NCBI RefSeq assembly: GCF_001941975.2
Contig: NZ_CP146991.1
Coordinates: 4,891,501-4,955,500 of the forward strand
Direction of reading: 5' to 3'
Length of the DNA stretch: 64,000 nt
Source of the DNA: Sporomusa sphaeroides DSM 2875
Lineage (GTDB): Bacteria > Bacillota > Negativicutes > Sporomusales > Sporomusaceae
Shown here: positions 33,491-42,065 of the stretch, one piece after another
How positions within the stretch are numbered: the stretch's first letter is position 1
How the letters are laid out: every line of letters starts with the position of its first letter
Position numbers and translations under genes: made by a program
Notes under the pieces: model-generated
What the model saw: only the letters and a program-made list of their open reading frames with translations
Databases searched by the model: none
What the model was told of the DNA's origin: nothing

Positions 33491-34584
33491 CGTTCCACCT
33501 CCAATTCCGAAGTAATAACTACAACTTCCCGTTCATTCGGATAAATATCAAGCTCCTGGTTACGGTTAGGCAAAATTTGATTTATACCGCAAACTTCCGA
33601 GGATATCGCAATAGTGGTACCGTCACCGCCCACAACTACCGGGCGCAGCTTTTTCGAGTCACAACAGGTCATCATCCGCCCATCAGGCAGCATAGCAATA
33701 ATGGTATTAGGCCCGTTAATTTCCAGATGGCCTAAGGATTGGCGGATGGCTGTCAGCTCCCGGTGGTCTGCCCGTTTGGCAATCTCGGCAAAGGGCAGCG
33801 GCGTAATCACATGCTTGTAGTACTTTATCGGCCATTTGAGCACATCAAGAACATAATGCAAAGTATAAAGGAAGTTTTGCGAATCTGATTCAAAGCCGAT
33901 ATAGCCGCGATGCAGCGATTTTTGATATTCTTTATTTTTGGTATAAAAGGTATTTTCACCATTGGCACACAGCGTATATCCCTGCAAAAAGAAAGGATGG
34001 GCAGCATATCGCACAATCTCATAGTTGGTATTTTGCCGGCACTGCACAACAACATTTTTGGCCATTAAATCGCCGTTATTGTCCCATAATTTAAAATAGA
34101 CGGCAATATCGCGGGGATCGCCAATTTCCTTTAAGGTTAAAACATCAGGCCAGAAAGAATAGACATAACCTTCTTCCTCCTTGGCTAACAGCTCCCTGAG
34201 GGCCAGGCGAATATCCAGCAGCAGTTCTGCTTTTGCCTCCTGGGTGGCCTGGCGATAATACTCAGGATAATCATAAGCCCGAAAAATATAATAAGGCATG
34301 GCCTTGATGTCAAGCCCTGTCTGACGGACACCTCGCGGAATCCACTCATGCACCGGGGTAAAGTTATTGGTTTCCATGAAAAGCTCTACCATAGAGGCGC
34401 CCTTTTGGGTACAAGCCAATGACAGTAACGGCTTATCCTTATAATCGGCAAATACTCCTTCCAAATCCTGCATGACCATGGCGAACCCGGAGTTGTCATG
34501 TCCTTCCTGCTGGGGCAGCATTAACTGTAACGCCAGTGACGGATGAAAGGCCACTTTACTTTTAATAGCTCCAATTCTACACAT
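33478..34584 (-). CDS. Glutamate synthase glutaminase subunit (class II glutamine amidotransferase)
   Basis: Releases ammonia from glutamine, 368 residues. The class II nucleophile is Cys2 in MCRIGAIKSK, exposed by removal of the initiator Met. Further N-terminal nucleophile-fold motifs are QQEGHDNSGFAMV and the GENTFYTKNKEY region. It corresponds to the separate GltB N-terminal domain of archaeal-type glutamate synthase. First gene of the three-gene operon; its leader holds a ykkC-family riboswitch, a terminator and a dispersed repeat. Confidence 0.88.
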   Translation of the reverse strand: MCRIGAIKSKVAFHPSLALQLMLPQQEGHDNSGFAMVMQDLEGVFADYKDKPLLSLACTQKGASMVELFMETNNFTPVHEWIPRGVRQTGLDIKAMPYYIFRAYDYPEYYRQATQEAKAELLLDIRLALRELLAKEEEGYVYSFWPDVLTLKEIGDPRDIAVYFKLWDNNGDLMAKNVVVQCRQNTNYEIVRYAAHPFFLQGYTLCANGENTFYTKNKEYQKSLHRGYIGFESDSQNFLYTLHYVLDVLKWPIKYYKHVITPLPFAEIAKRADHRELTAIRQSLGHLEINGPNTIIAMLPDGRMMTCCDSKKLRPVVVGGDGTTIAISSEVCGINQILPNRNQELDIYPNEREVVVITSELEVERWKQ

Positions 34585-34619
34585 CCTACTTCTCTCCCAC
34601 CCTCTTAGACTCGTTAAAC

Positions 34620-34653
34620 GGCCGGCTGCTTTGCCGCGTCTGGCAGCCGGCCT
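34620..34653 (-). promoter_or_regulatory. Hairpin just before the glutaminase gene
   Basis: A perfect ten-pair stem GGCCGGCTGC/GCAGCCGGCC with a 14-base loop, ending about 36 bases before the ATG at 34584. No T run. It may protect the mRNA 5' end or be part of a longer leader structure. Confidence 0.5.
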
Positions 34654-34685
34654 TGCTCACAAGTCTTAATTTTTAAAGAATACAC

Positions 34686-34767
34686 AGCTGGCTCCGAGCC
34701 TTTGGCGACAGCGGAAACCGGTGTTGCCCTTATCCTGCGTTTAAAGAAAGTTATACTTTCTGTTAGA
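34686..34767 (+). repeat. Dispersed intergenic repeat A, copy 3
   Basis: About 80 bases nearly identical to 6578-6657 across GCCTTTGGCGACAGCG, TGTTGCCCTTATCCTGC and the AGAAAGT-TAT-ACTTTCT hairpin. As in copy 1, a terminator stem follows at once on the plus strand. Here the element lies inside the 5' leader of the glutamate synthase operon. Confidence 0.78.
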
Positions 34768-34778
34768 ATAAAGACAAT

Positions 34779-34828
34779 AAAAAGACCTGGCGAAATATCC
34801 TAACCTAGGACTTTCCGCCGGGTCTTTT
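34779..34828 (-). terminator. Terminator of the ykkC-type riboswitch
   Basis: On the minus strand AAAAGACCCGGCGGAAAG pairs with TTTCGCCAGGTCTTTTT with minor mismatches, followed by TTTTTATT. It starts at the 3' edge of the riboswitch aptamer and lies 195 bases before the glutaminase gene, as expected for an attenuation platform. It may also end selB read-through. Confidence 0.82.
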
Positions 34829-34829
34829 A

Positions 34830-34964
34830 TACCCACGGTGTAGTGCTCGTTACGTCGCACCTGTGCCGCTTGGTCCAGCCCACTTTGCAGCGCGGAACCC
34901 TAGGCACACTCCTTAAAGTACGTTTGTACGTAACAGATGCACGACGCTGTACACTGTTTCTCTT
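34830..34964 (-). ncRNA. ykkC-family riboswitch, probably subtype 2a (ppGpp)
   Basis: The minus-strand leader contains CTAGGGTTCCG (34903-34893), GGCTGGACC (34880-34872) and ACACCGTGGG (about 34841-34832), the conserved blocks of the ykkC-yxkD aptamer in the right order. The family has guanidine (subtype 1), ppGpp (2a) and PRPP (2b) binders. Subtype 2a is, from the literature as I recall it, found before branched-chain amino-acid and glutamate synthase genes, whereas PRPP members precede purine genes. The gene order here therefore favours ppGpp. A consensus promoter starts the RNA and a terminator follows it. Confidence 0.83.
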
Positions 34965-34970
34965 GAGTAT

Positions 34971-34999
34971 ATTATAAAAACGAATTGTTATACTGTCAA
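34971..34999 (-). promoter_or_regulatory. Consensus promoter of the riboswitch and glutamate synthase operon
   Basis: TTGACA (34999-34994) and TATAAT (34976-34971) on the minus strand, both perfect with 17-base spacing. The predicted start near 34964 coincides with the 5' side of the riboswitch, and the whole 34585-35018 gap is thus leader plus promoter. Confidence 0.9.
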
Positions 35000-35018
35000 T
35001 ATGCAAATTTAAAAAAAA

Positions 35019-36899
35019 TTATTCTGAAAAATCCATGATTTTACGGCTTGGTCGACGAATATCACCTTCTCTTATTGTATATTTATTCATATCAAGATAT
35101 TCCATGATTGGAACTGCAATTTTCCGGGAAGTGTTCAGAATATCTCGCAACTCTGCCACTGTTAAGGTCTCTTTCTCCTGAAAATATGTATGAATAAGCT
35201 GTACAATGTTTTGAATTGTTTTGCTGTATACAAACATATCTCCAAGCTTAATCAATACCCCTGCCCGGACCAGCTCACCATGGGCAACTTTAATTTTATC
35301 CGGCGGCAGACCAATTTTTTGCGCCAATAACTCCGGATCAATATTTATCAATCCAATATTTTCAAACGCAACTGCCGCTTTGGCCACAACCTCCTGCTGC
35401 CAGCCGCCATGACGCTCGGCGTGATTTTTTAATGCCAGCTGGCCGCCGTCGATTACCACTACACCGGTTTCCAGCCAGCAAGCAAGCAGGGTGTCAAAGT
35501 TTTTCTCCCCAAGGGACATTTTTTGCCGGACTATTTCTTTGGACAAACCATTCCGGTCAGGCTCACGTCTATGATAATCCTGCAAAATGCCGGTAACAGT
35601 ATGACTCAGTCGCTCAAGAACCACAGTCGCAATATACGACTTGTCCAGCTTACGAATTTTTTCCGCCGCAGTCAGCCGCTCAATCGCCTGATTCACCGCC
35701 CGGTCAGGAAGATAGCCGCTCTGCCGTTTGATCTCCTCTTTTGTTAACAGTTGACGACTCTCTGCCAGACGATAATACAGGGAAGCCGCTTCGTCGGAGC
35801 ACGCCACCGCTGCGGCTAAAGCAGTCCTGGCAGCAGTTAACCGCCTGGTATTACACCCGGGAGCGATCAAGGTCACACCGCCCAGCAGATGCTGTGGCGA
35901 ATACAGTCTGATAATCCCCCTGTCGCCAGCCCCTGCGGCTAACGGCTGTTCCAAAATCAGCCGCATATAGCGATTATCCGTGCCTTTAAAGGAATAAATC
36001 CGGCCCAAAAACTCACCTGTTCCCAGATGCAGCCGGACCCGCAAACCGTTTTCCACTTCCTGCCGCCAGTCGGCGGCTACATCCCAGAGGCAGCTTATTT
36101 CACCGCGGGTGCTTGCACTGAGCATCATTCCCCGGGAAAGCTGTTCCTGTTCTATTCCCGTCAGATTAATGGCTGCCCGCTGGCCGGCAATAATATTGTC
36201 GGCTTTCTCACCATGCGATTCTAACCCGCGAATCCGTACAACCGTTTCTGCCGGGTATAACAGCAAGCTGTCACCCACACCGGCTTGCCCGCTCAGCACC
36301 GACCCGGTCACTACCGCGCCATGCCCCTTAACGGTAAACACCCTGTCAATCCACAGCCGGAACGGAGCGGTGCTGTCCCGGGCAGGTATTTTTTCCGCCA
36401 GTTCTGCCAGAGAGGCTTTAAGCCCCGCAAAGCCTTCGCCGGTTATGGCCGATACGCGGCAAATGGCGGCAGCCTGCAAAAAAGTATCTTTCATATATTC
36501 TCTTATTTCTTCTTCGACAAGTTCCAGCCATTCGCCGTCTACTTTATCAATTTTATTGATAACAATAATTCCCTGCCTGATGCCGTACAATTGGAGCATA
36601 GCCAAATGTTCTTTGGTCTGCGGCATAATCCCTTCATCGGCGGCAATTACCAGCATGGCCAGATCAATGCCGCCTGTGCCGGCCAGCATATTTTTAAGAA
36701 ACCGTTCATGTCCCGGAACATCAACAATCCCTGCCTTTAGCTTATCGCCCAAAGACAGGGAGGCAAACCCCAGATCAATTGAGATGCCGCGCATTTGTTC
36801 TTCTTTCAGCCTGTCGGTCTCTGTCCCGGTCAAGGCTTTAATAATGGCCGATTTTCCATGGTCCACATGACCGGCCGTACCAATGATGACATACTTCAT
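35019..36899 (-). CDS. selB: Selenocysteine-specific elongation factor SelB
   Basis: GTPase that brings Sec-tRNA to UGA codons with a SECIS hairpin, 626 residues. G1 GTAGHVDHGKS, G2 region RGISIDLGFA, G3 DVPGHERF and G4 NKID are intact. The C-terminal third (about 375-620) holds winged-helix repeats that bind SECIS RNA. The start at 36899 is set by the ATGA overlap with the selA stop; an ATG five codons upstream is not needed. It should act on the UGA of selD in this window. Confidence 0.96.
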   Translation of the reverse strand: MKYVIIGTAGHVDHGKSAIIKALTGTETDRLKEEQMRGISIDLGFASLSLGDKLKAGIVDVPGHERFLKNMLAGTGGIDLAMLVIAADEGIMPQTKEHLAMLQLYGIRQGIIVINKIDKVDGEWLELVEEEIREYMKDTFLQAAAICRVSAITGEGFAGLKASLAELAEKIPARDSTAPFRLWIDRVFTVKGHGAVVTGSVLSGQAGVGDSLLLYPAETVVRIRGLESHGEKADNIIAGQRAAINLTGIEQEQLSRGMMLSASTRGEISCLWDVAADWRQEVENGLRVRLHLGTGEFLGRIYSFKGTDNRYMRLILEQPLAAGAGDRGIIRLYSPQHLLGGVTLIAPGCNTRRLTAARTALAAAVACSDEAASLYYRLAESRQLLTKEEIKRQSGYLPDRAVNQAIERLTAAEKIRKLDKSYIATVVLERLSHTVTGILQDYHRREPDRNGLSKEIVRQKMSLGEKNFDTLLACWLETGVVVIDGGQLALKNHAERHGGWQQEVVAKAAVAFENIGLINIDPELLAQKIGLPPDKIKVAHGELVRAGVLIKLGDMFVYSKTIQNIVQLIHTYFQEKETLTVAELRDILNTSRKIAVPIMEYLDMNKYTIREGDIRRPSRKIMDFSE

Positions 36900-38290
36900 G
36901 CCCCAGGCCTCCATATCTCGCTGAGCGCTGCCGCAATTTCCTCCATATCTGTCTCAACCAGACAGCGCACATCGAAAATAATCCGCTCTTCCTGAATTCG
37001 GACAATAATGGGTATATTCCGCTGCCTCAGGCGGCTTTCAAGCTTATCAGCACTCATCCCCGGCATATTGACAGCCACACCATAGCCCCGCAAAGCGGCA
37101 AGCGGGAGCGCGCCGCCGCCGGCGGGTGAACTCAGCGGTACGACCTCGGCCGTCAGACCGCTTAGTTCCGGCTGCAGAATTAACCGGGTAAGCTGTATTG
37201 CCCGTTCTTTCAATATATCCTCAGCAATAGTAAGCATCGCTAATGCCGGTACAGTCTGTTCAGGCTCTCCCAGCACATATTCCATCAAAGTTCCTTCCAG
37301 GGCTGCTAACGATAGCTTGTCAATACGTACAGCCCGCAGCAGCGGCTGCTGTTTCATCATGGCCACATATCGGGCTTTGCCGGCAATAATACCAGCTTGC
37401 CCTGCGCCCAGCAGTTTATCGCCGCTAAAAGTAACTACATCAAAACCCAGCTGCAGCCGTTCTGCCACCGTAGGTTCTGTCTGTCCGCCGGCAGCCAGCG
37501 GCAGCAGTGTCCCGCTCCCTAAGTCTTCAATAACCGGCAATTGATAGCGATGCGCCAAAGCGGCCAGTTCCCGGCCGTCCGGTTGGGCTGTAAAACCAAT
37601 GATGCGATAATTGCTGGTATGCACCTTTAAAATAGCCCCCGTATTGGGCCCAATGGCTTGTTCGTAATCTGACAAATGGGTTTTATTAGTGGTTCCCACT
37701 TCAACAAGGGTGGCGCCGCTTTGTCTGAGGACATCCGGAATGCGGAAAGAACCGCCAATTTCCACAAGTTCACCACGGCTGACAATAACCTCCCGCCCTT
37801 TCGTTACAGCGGACAAAACTAACAGCACAGCTGCTGCATTATTATTTACCACGATAGCATCTTCCGCGCCTGTTAACTGACACAGTTGCTCCGATACATG
37901 GGCATAACGGCTGCCGCGCCCGCCTGTTTCCGTATCATATTCCAGCGTGCTATAGCCTGCCATTACATCGGTTACACATTCCCTGGCCCGCCTGCCTAAC
38001 GGCGCCCGCCCCAGATTGGTATGCAGCACTACGCCTGTGGCATTAATAACCCGGCGCAGGCTGGGACGGCTGCACCGGCTCAGCATTTCCCTGGCCTCAA
38101 CCAGCAGGGCTGCCGGACTGCATTCCTGCTCAGAGTTCAGCCTGAGTGCCTCTCTGGCCTCAGCCGCCACCTGGCGCAAACAAGCAACCACCAGTTCGCG
38201 CGGATAGGCGTTGATCTCTTTATCGGCTGACGCAATCGACAGTAGCCGGTCGATCGACGGTATAGAACGTAACTTGTTATTCCCCTCCAT
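36896..38290 (-). CDS. selA: L-seryl-tRNA(Sec) selenium transferase SelA
   Basis: PLP enzyme that converts Ser-tRNA(Sec) to Sec-tRNA(Sec) with selenophosphate, 464 residues. The N-terminal tRNA-binding domain begins SIPSIDRLLS. The PLP fold has INATGVVLHTNLGRAPL and the Schiff-base lysine in TFSGDKLLGAGQAG. It is the first gene of selA-selB (ATGA overlap). selC, which often adjoins, was not found on either side. Confidence 0.96.
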   Translation of the reverse strand: MEGNNKLRSIPSIDRLLSIASADKEINAYPRELVVACLRQVAAEAREALRLNSEQECSPAALLVEAREMLSRCSRPSLRRVINATGVVLHTNLGRAPLGRRARECVTDVMAGYSTLEYDTETGGRGSRYAHVSEQLCQLTGAEDAIVVNNNAAAVLLVLSAVTKGREVIVSRGELVEIGGSFRIPDVLRQSGATLVEVGTTNKTHLSDYEQAIGPNTGAILKVHTSNYRIIGFTAQPDGRELAALAHRYQLPVIEDLGSGTLLPLAAGGQTEPTVAERLQLGFDVVTFSGDKLLGAGQAGIIAGKARYVAMMKQQPLLRAVRIDKLSLAALEGTLMEYVLGEPEQTVPALAMLTIAEDILKERAIQLTRLILQPELSGLTAEVVPLSSPAGGGALPLAALRGYGVAVNMPGMSADKLESRLRQRNIPIIVRIQEERIIFDVRCLVETDMEEIAAALSEIWRPGA

Positions 38291-38449
38291 CTATCTTGCT
38301 GCCTCCCTATTGTTCCTTAACTATTGATATAACCTGGTAAACATTTCATAGTGTATTCCTGTTTTCTGGCAAAAATTCCTGCCCGGATGTATAGATTATT
38401 GCTTTTTCACACATACTGGTAATAGTAAATATGCAACAGGAGTTTGCCT

Positions 38450-39082
38450 ATGCTAAATAATCTTTTAAACTTTCCCCGTTTAAACAAATTAGCTCCGCCT
38501 AAGCCATCACCACCGGTTCCCGGGCCAAGCCGCGAATTAAAGTTTAATGTCACTCAAGCGAATGTTATGTACGATTTAGCCATTTCCATCCGTAATCTGA
38601 TTGAAACCGCCAGGGCCGACGGAAATGACATTATCGTATTATGTATTGGTACCGACCGCTCAACAGGTGATTCTCTCGGTCCGCTAACCGGTACAAAACT
38701 AAAAACGCTTAATCTATTTCCCCACATTTACGGCACCCTGGACGATCCGGTACACGCCACCAATCTGGAAGACAAACTCAAATTTATTGGCAGTTCCTTC
38801 AGTCATCCTTTTGTCATTGCCGTAGATGCCTGCCTGGGAAAACTGGAGAATGTCGGCTGCGTGACACTGGGTCATGGCTCTGTTAAGCCAGGTGCTGCCG
38901 TCAACAAAAACCTGCCGCCGGTAGGGAATGCTTATATCACCGGTATTGTTAATGTTGGCGGCTTTATGGAACATTTGGTGCTGCAAAGCACCAGACTGAA
39001 TCTGGTAATGAAAATGGCTGACACAATTGCCCATAGCTTATCTTTTGGTCTGGGCCGTTCACATACGCATTCACAAAACTGA
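38450..39082 (+). CDS. yyaC: Spore protease YyaC family protein
   Basis: Conserved spore-former protein of 210 residues, related in fold to the GPR spore protease. Family blocks are VLCIGTDRSTGDSLGPLTG, LDDPVHATNLEDKL, AVDACLG and GNAYITGIVNVGGFMEHLVL. The ATG at 38450 has CAGGAG seven bases upstream. It is a single gene with a terminator, divergent from selA. It supports the view that the organism forms endospores. Confidence 0.92.
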   Translation: MLNNLLNFPRLNKLAPPKPSPPVPGPSRELKFNVTQANVMYDLAISIRNLIETARADGNDIIVLCIGTDRSTGDSLGPLTGTKLKTLNLFPHIYGTLDDPVHATNLEDKLKFIGSSFSHPFVIAVDACLGKLENVGCVTLGHGSVKPGAAVNKNLPPVGNAYITGIVNVGGFMEHLVLQSTRLNLVMKMADTIAHSLSFGLGRSHTHSQN

Positions 39083-39136
39083 AAATAAGCCGGCCTTGTA
39101 ATAGCGCGCCAAACTTATACATTCTGGTAAATATAG

Positions 39137-39183
39137 AAAATCCCCGGGATACTTGTCGTCAAACAGTATTCCGGGGGTTTTTT
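39137..39183. terminator. Terminator between yyaC and bactofilin (convergent genes)
   Basis: AATCCCCGGGATACT pairs with AGTATTCCGGGGGTT (one G-U pair), followed on the plus strand by TTTTTT. On the minus strand AAAA/TTTT flanks give a weaker T run, so it can also end the bactofilin transcript. Confidence 0.85.
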
Positions 39184-39192
39184 ATGATCATT

Positions 39193-39576
39193 TCACTCGT
39201 TTTCTGCGGCCGGTACTTCCTTAAGCATCTGACAGGCACCACGAAACACGGCGCCTTCGTTAATGGTGAGAGTACCCACCTTAATATCCCCATAAACTTT
39301 GGCGGTAGGCATAAGCTCCAGTTTATCCGTAGCCTCAATATTGCCGCTGATCATGCCGGCAACAAGTATGCTGCGGGCTTTGATCTGCGATTGGAGCTGG
39401 CCGCGTTCGCCAATTACCAGATCACCGGCTATAGTTAAATCCCCTTCATGCTGGCCATCAATACGAATGGTGCCTTGTGAAGTAATGCTGCCTTTAAAAG
39501 AAGTATCACTGCCAATAATAGTGCCGACTTGCTCGCCAATGTTACCGCTGCCTGCCTGCTTCTTCATGCCAAACAT
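39193..39576 (-). CDS. Bactofilin (polymer-forming cytoskeletal protein)
   Basis: Small beta-helical scaffold protein of 127 residues. The bactofilin core is clear: GSDTSFKGSITSQGTIRIDG, GDLTIAGDLVIGERGQL and AKVYGDIKVGTLTINEGAVF. It lies 19 bases after an M23 peptidase gene, a frequent pairing in which bactofilin positions a cell-wall hydrolase, so the two probably work together at the envelope. Confidence 0.93.
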   Translation of the reverse strand: MFGMKKQAGSGNIGEQVGTIIGSDTSFKGSITSQGTIRIDGQHEGDLTIAGDLVIGERGQLQSQIKARSILVAGMISGNIEATDKLELMPTAKVYGDIKVGTLTINEGAVFRGACQMLKEVPAAENE

Positions 39577-39595
39577 TAATGCTTAACCTCCTATT

Positions 39596-40519
39596 TTATA
39601 AAAAAGTTGACGGGTTAACAGCCGTGCCATTGACGCGAACCTCATAGTGCAGGTGCGGCCCTGTACTTATTCCTGTGCTTCCCATATGAGCGATGGTTTC
39701 ACCTTTTTTAACCCTCTGGCCTGCTTCCACCAGGTTGCGGGAATTATGTCCGTAAATAGTGACAATGCCATTGCCATGATCAATTTCTATCATTTTACCG
39801 TAACCGCCATACCAGCCGCTATTGACAACCGTACCGTCGGCTGCGGCAACAATAGGCGTACCGATATCGTTAGCGATATCAATGCCCGGATGCCAACTGC
39901 TTCCCATACCCCAGGGCGAACTGCGCCAGCCGAAGCGGGAAGATACTTCGCCATTCGTCGGCCAAATGGAGGGCGTAACCGCTAAACGTTCATTTTTCTC
40001 TATTAACGCGTCTTTCAAATTGCTAAGACTTTTCTCCCGCTCACTTACTGATGCCTTAAGCTCGTTGACCAGGGTGGTCAACTGTTTAATATCCGGCTTG
40101 ACCTCAGGCCCGCCTTGTCCGTTGTAGTTTGCGATACGTACCGGCGCCGAACGGGAAACAGCAGCCGACTCCTCACTGTTTACCATGCGGCGAAGGTCGC
40201 TGTCCAACTGGTTGAGACGGTTCATATTGTCCTGGAGCTCGGCAGTCGCCTTAGCCAGCTCTTCCAGCTCTACATTTTGCTTACTGCTCACTTCCCGCAA
40301 TTGAACTAACTCGATCTTTTCCTGGGTGGCTATATTGGCCTGATACCGGTAATTTAACATTGTGCCGGAAAGTATCGTAAGACAGATACCCAGCGTTACT
40401 GCTGCGTATTTGACTATTTTTATAGGTATACGAAGACTAAATACCGATTTGCCATGATGGGGCACAATCATTAGTGTATATTCGCGCTTGTCAGGCTTCT
40501 GCATTTTTTGTTTCAACAA
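39596..40519 (-). CDS. M23 family metallopeptidase, membrane-anchored
   Basis: Zinc endopeptidase of the LytM type acting on peptidoglycan, 307 residues. A short cytoplasmic N-terminus precedes one membrane helix (about 35-55). A coiled coil (about 65-180) leads to the catalytic domain with HPGID (HxxxD) and GPHLHYEV (HxH), so zinc ligands are present. It is probably co-transcribed with the bactofilin gene. Confidence 0.92.
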   Translation of the reverse strand: MLKQKMQKPDKREYTLMIVPHHGKSVFSLRIPIKIVKYAAVTLGICLTILSGTMLNYRYQANIATQEKIELVQLREVSSKQNVELEELAKATAELQDNMNRLNQLDSDLRRMVNSEESAAVSRSAPVRIANYNGQGGPEVKPDIKQLTTLVNELKASVSEREKSLSNLKDALIEKNERLAVTPSIWPTNGEVSSRFGWRSSPWGMGSSWHPGIDIANDIGTPIVAAADGTVVNSGWYGGYGKMIEIDHGNGIVTIYGHNSRNLVEAGQRVKKGETIAHMGSTGISTGPHLHYEVRVNGTAVNPSTFL

Positions 40520-40717
40520 ATATCACCTTCTTCGTAAAGTAGACTTAGCTTCAGGTGGATTTAACCCTTCTGAAGGTTCGTCGTCCTCATCCAAGGGCTT
40601 GTCCGCTCTAAATACCCTTTGTAACAACCCGAAATCTTAAAGCGGCTAGTCATTAGACAAGATTGCATTACTCCAACCCTGGTATTATTCGCCAAAAAAC
40701 GCAAAAATCCTGCCAAT

Positions 40718-41236
40718 CTATGAAATTTTTCCCAACGCTTTGTCTATAGCTTCTTTTTCTTCGCCTGTTAATAAATAGGTTGACTGACCGTTAACCACCG
40801 GTTTGGCATATACCCGCGACTCACTGCGCCCGTAAATGCTGGATAACACAACTCCATTCCTTTTGCTGTCAAGCAGTGCCAGGGAAAAGCTAAGGTCACT
40901 GCCAATCTCCTCAAACGCGCTAAAGCGTACAACACCTACATGTTGTACGGAGGCAGCGGCGACAGCCTGCAAACGGCGATATTCCCCGTCAAGCTGATTT
41001 ACTTTGGTAACTGCCTGACGTACTTCTTCCATATGCACCTGCAGCAACCGCTCAATATTACCGCCGTCGATTCCTGTCATCATTCTCCGGTAACGCTTGT
41101 TAAGCTTATTCATTTTAATGCTAATATTAATAAAAACAAGTAAGGCCAAAAAAATTAAGGCTGTCAGTATAAGAAGTATATAGGGCAAATTAGCAGTAAT
41201 TAATGCGGTATACTGCGATAAATCCACGTTAGTCAT
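40718..41236 (-). CDS. DUF4446 family protein
   Basis: Conserved Firmicutes protein of 172 residues, function unknown. One N-terminal membrane helix (about 14-36), a basic helix NKLNKRYRRMMTG, a coiled segment, and a C-terminal domain with VGVVRFSAFEEIGSDLSFSLALLD, a family hallmark, and GEEKEAIDKAL. The start at 41236 follows AAAGGTGATGCA; the longer frame adds an unrelated prefix. The family is commonly encoded near the parA-parB region. Confidence 0.88.
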   Translation of the reverse strand: MTNVDLSQYTALITANLPYILLILTALIFLALLVFINISIKMNKLNKRYRRMMTGIDGGNIERLLQVHMEEVRQAVTKVNQLDGEYRRLQAVAAASVQHVGVVRFSAFEEIGSDLSFSLALLDSKRNGVVLSSIYGRSESRVYAKPVVNGQSTYLLTGEEKEAIDKALGKIS

Positions 41237-41372
41237 TGCATCACCTTTCTTTTTTGCGACAAAAGTTTCATACAAAATTCCGGGCATAGGATTATTAGCT
41301 ATGATCAAATGTCAAAGCTGGATTTCACTGCTATTATGACCGGCAAATCCATGCGAAAGCCAACTATTACGC

Positions 41373-42065
41373 CTATACCGGCCAAAAGTAGGCTAAAGCG
41401 GCGGCAGCCGGTATGGCAGGCAGCAAATTGGCCAGCTTTATCTTTTTAATTTCCAGCATTAGTATGCTCACTCCGACAATAAGAATCCCGCCGGTTGCCG
41501 TTAATTCGGTAACCACCCGGTCAGACAGCACCGAGCTGAAAAATCCGGCAAGTAAAGTTATCGAGCCTTGGTATGCCAGAATGGACAGGCTGGAAAAGGT
41601 TACTCCCACCCCCATACTGGAGGCAAATACAATCGAAGTAATCCCATCCAGTAACGATTTGGCGTATAAGGTACTGGTATCTCCGGTTAAACCGTCCTGG
41701 ATTGCCCCAACAACCGCCATGGCACCAATACAATATACTAAACTGGCAGTAACAAATCCGTGCCCGATATTGTTTTGTCCGGGCTGGTCTTTGCCTCCCA
41801 GTTTCTCTGACAGCCAATTACCTATTTGGTTTAAACCGCCATCAATATTGAGCGCTTCTCCGATAACTGCCCCGGCAGCTAACCCCAAAATAACGATAAG
41901 CATATTCTCTGTCTTAAATGCCATCTGCAGGCCAATGACACCGACGGCCAGCGCCATCCCGTGCATGATGGTATTCTGATATTTCTCGGGAATACCGCGT
42001 TTTAGCACCAGGCCCAAGCCTGAGCCAACGACTACAGCCGCGACATTAACTAAAGTCCCTTTCAT
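41373..42065 (-). CDS. DUF554 family membrane protein
   Basis: Putative transporter-like membrane protein of 230 residues with about seven hydrophobic segments. Family signatures are KGTLVNVAAVVVGSGLGLVL, GEALNIDGGLNQIGNWL and LDGITSIVFASSMGVGV. The start at 42065 is set by GGGAGG upstream and overlaps the end of the preceding aminotransferase gene by 20 bases. Function unknown. Confidence 0.9.
   Translation of the reverse strand: MKGTLVNVAAVVVGSGLGLVLKRGIPEKYQNTIMHGMALAVGVIGLQMAFKTENMLIVILGLAAGAVIGEALNIDGGLNQIGNWLSEKLGGKDQPGQNNIGHGFVTASLVYCIGAMAVVGAIQDGLTGDTSTLYAKSLLDGITSIVFASSMGVGVTFSSLSILAYQGSITLLAGFFSSVLSDRVVTELTATGGILIVGVSILMLEIKKIKLANLLPAIPAAAALAYFWPV

Noticed and set aside
34830-34964. 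tRNA-Sec (selC) next to selB
   Set aside because: There is no anticodon arm with TCA in a proper loop, no TTCGA T-loop and no CCA end; the ykkC conserved blocks account for the sequence.
36124-36137. Second Noc-binding site in selB (ATTCCCCGGGAAAG)
   Set aside because: Two mismatches to the palindrome; chance match cannot be excluded.
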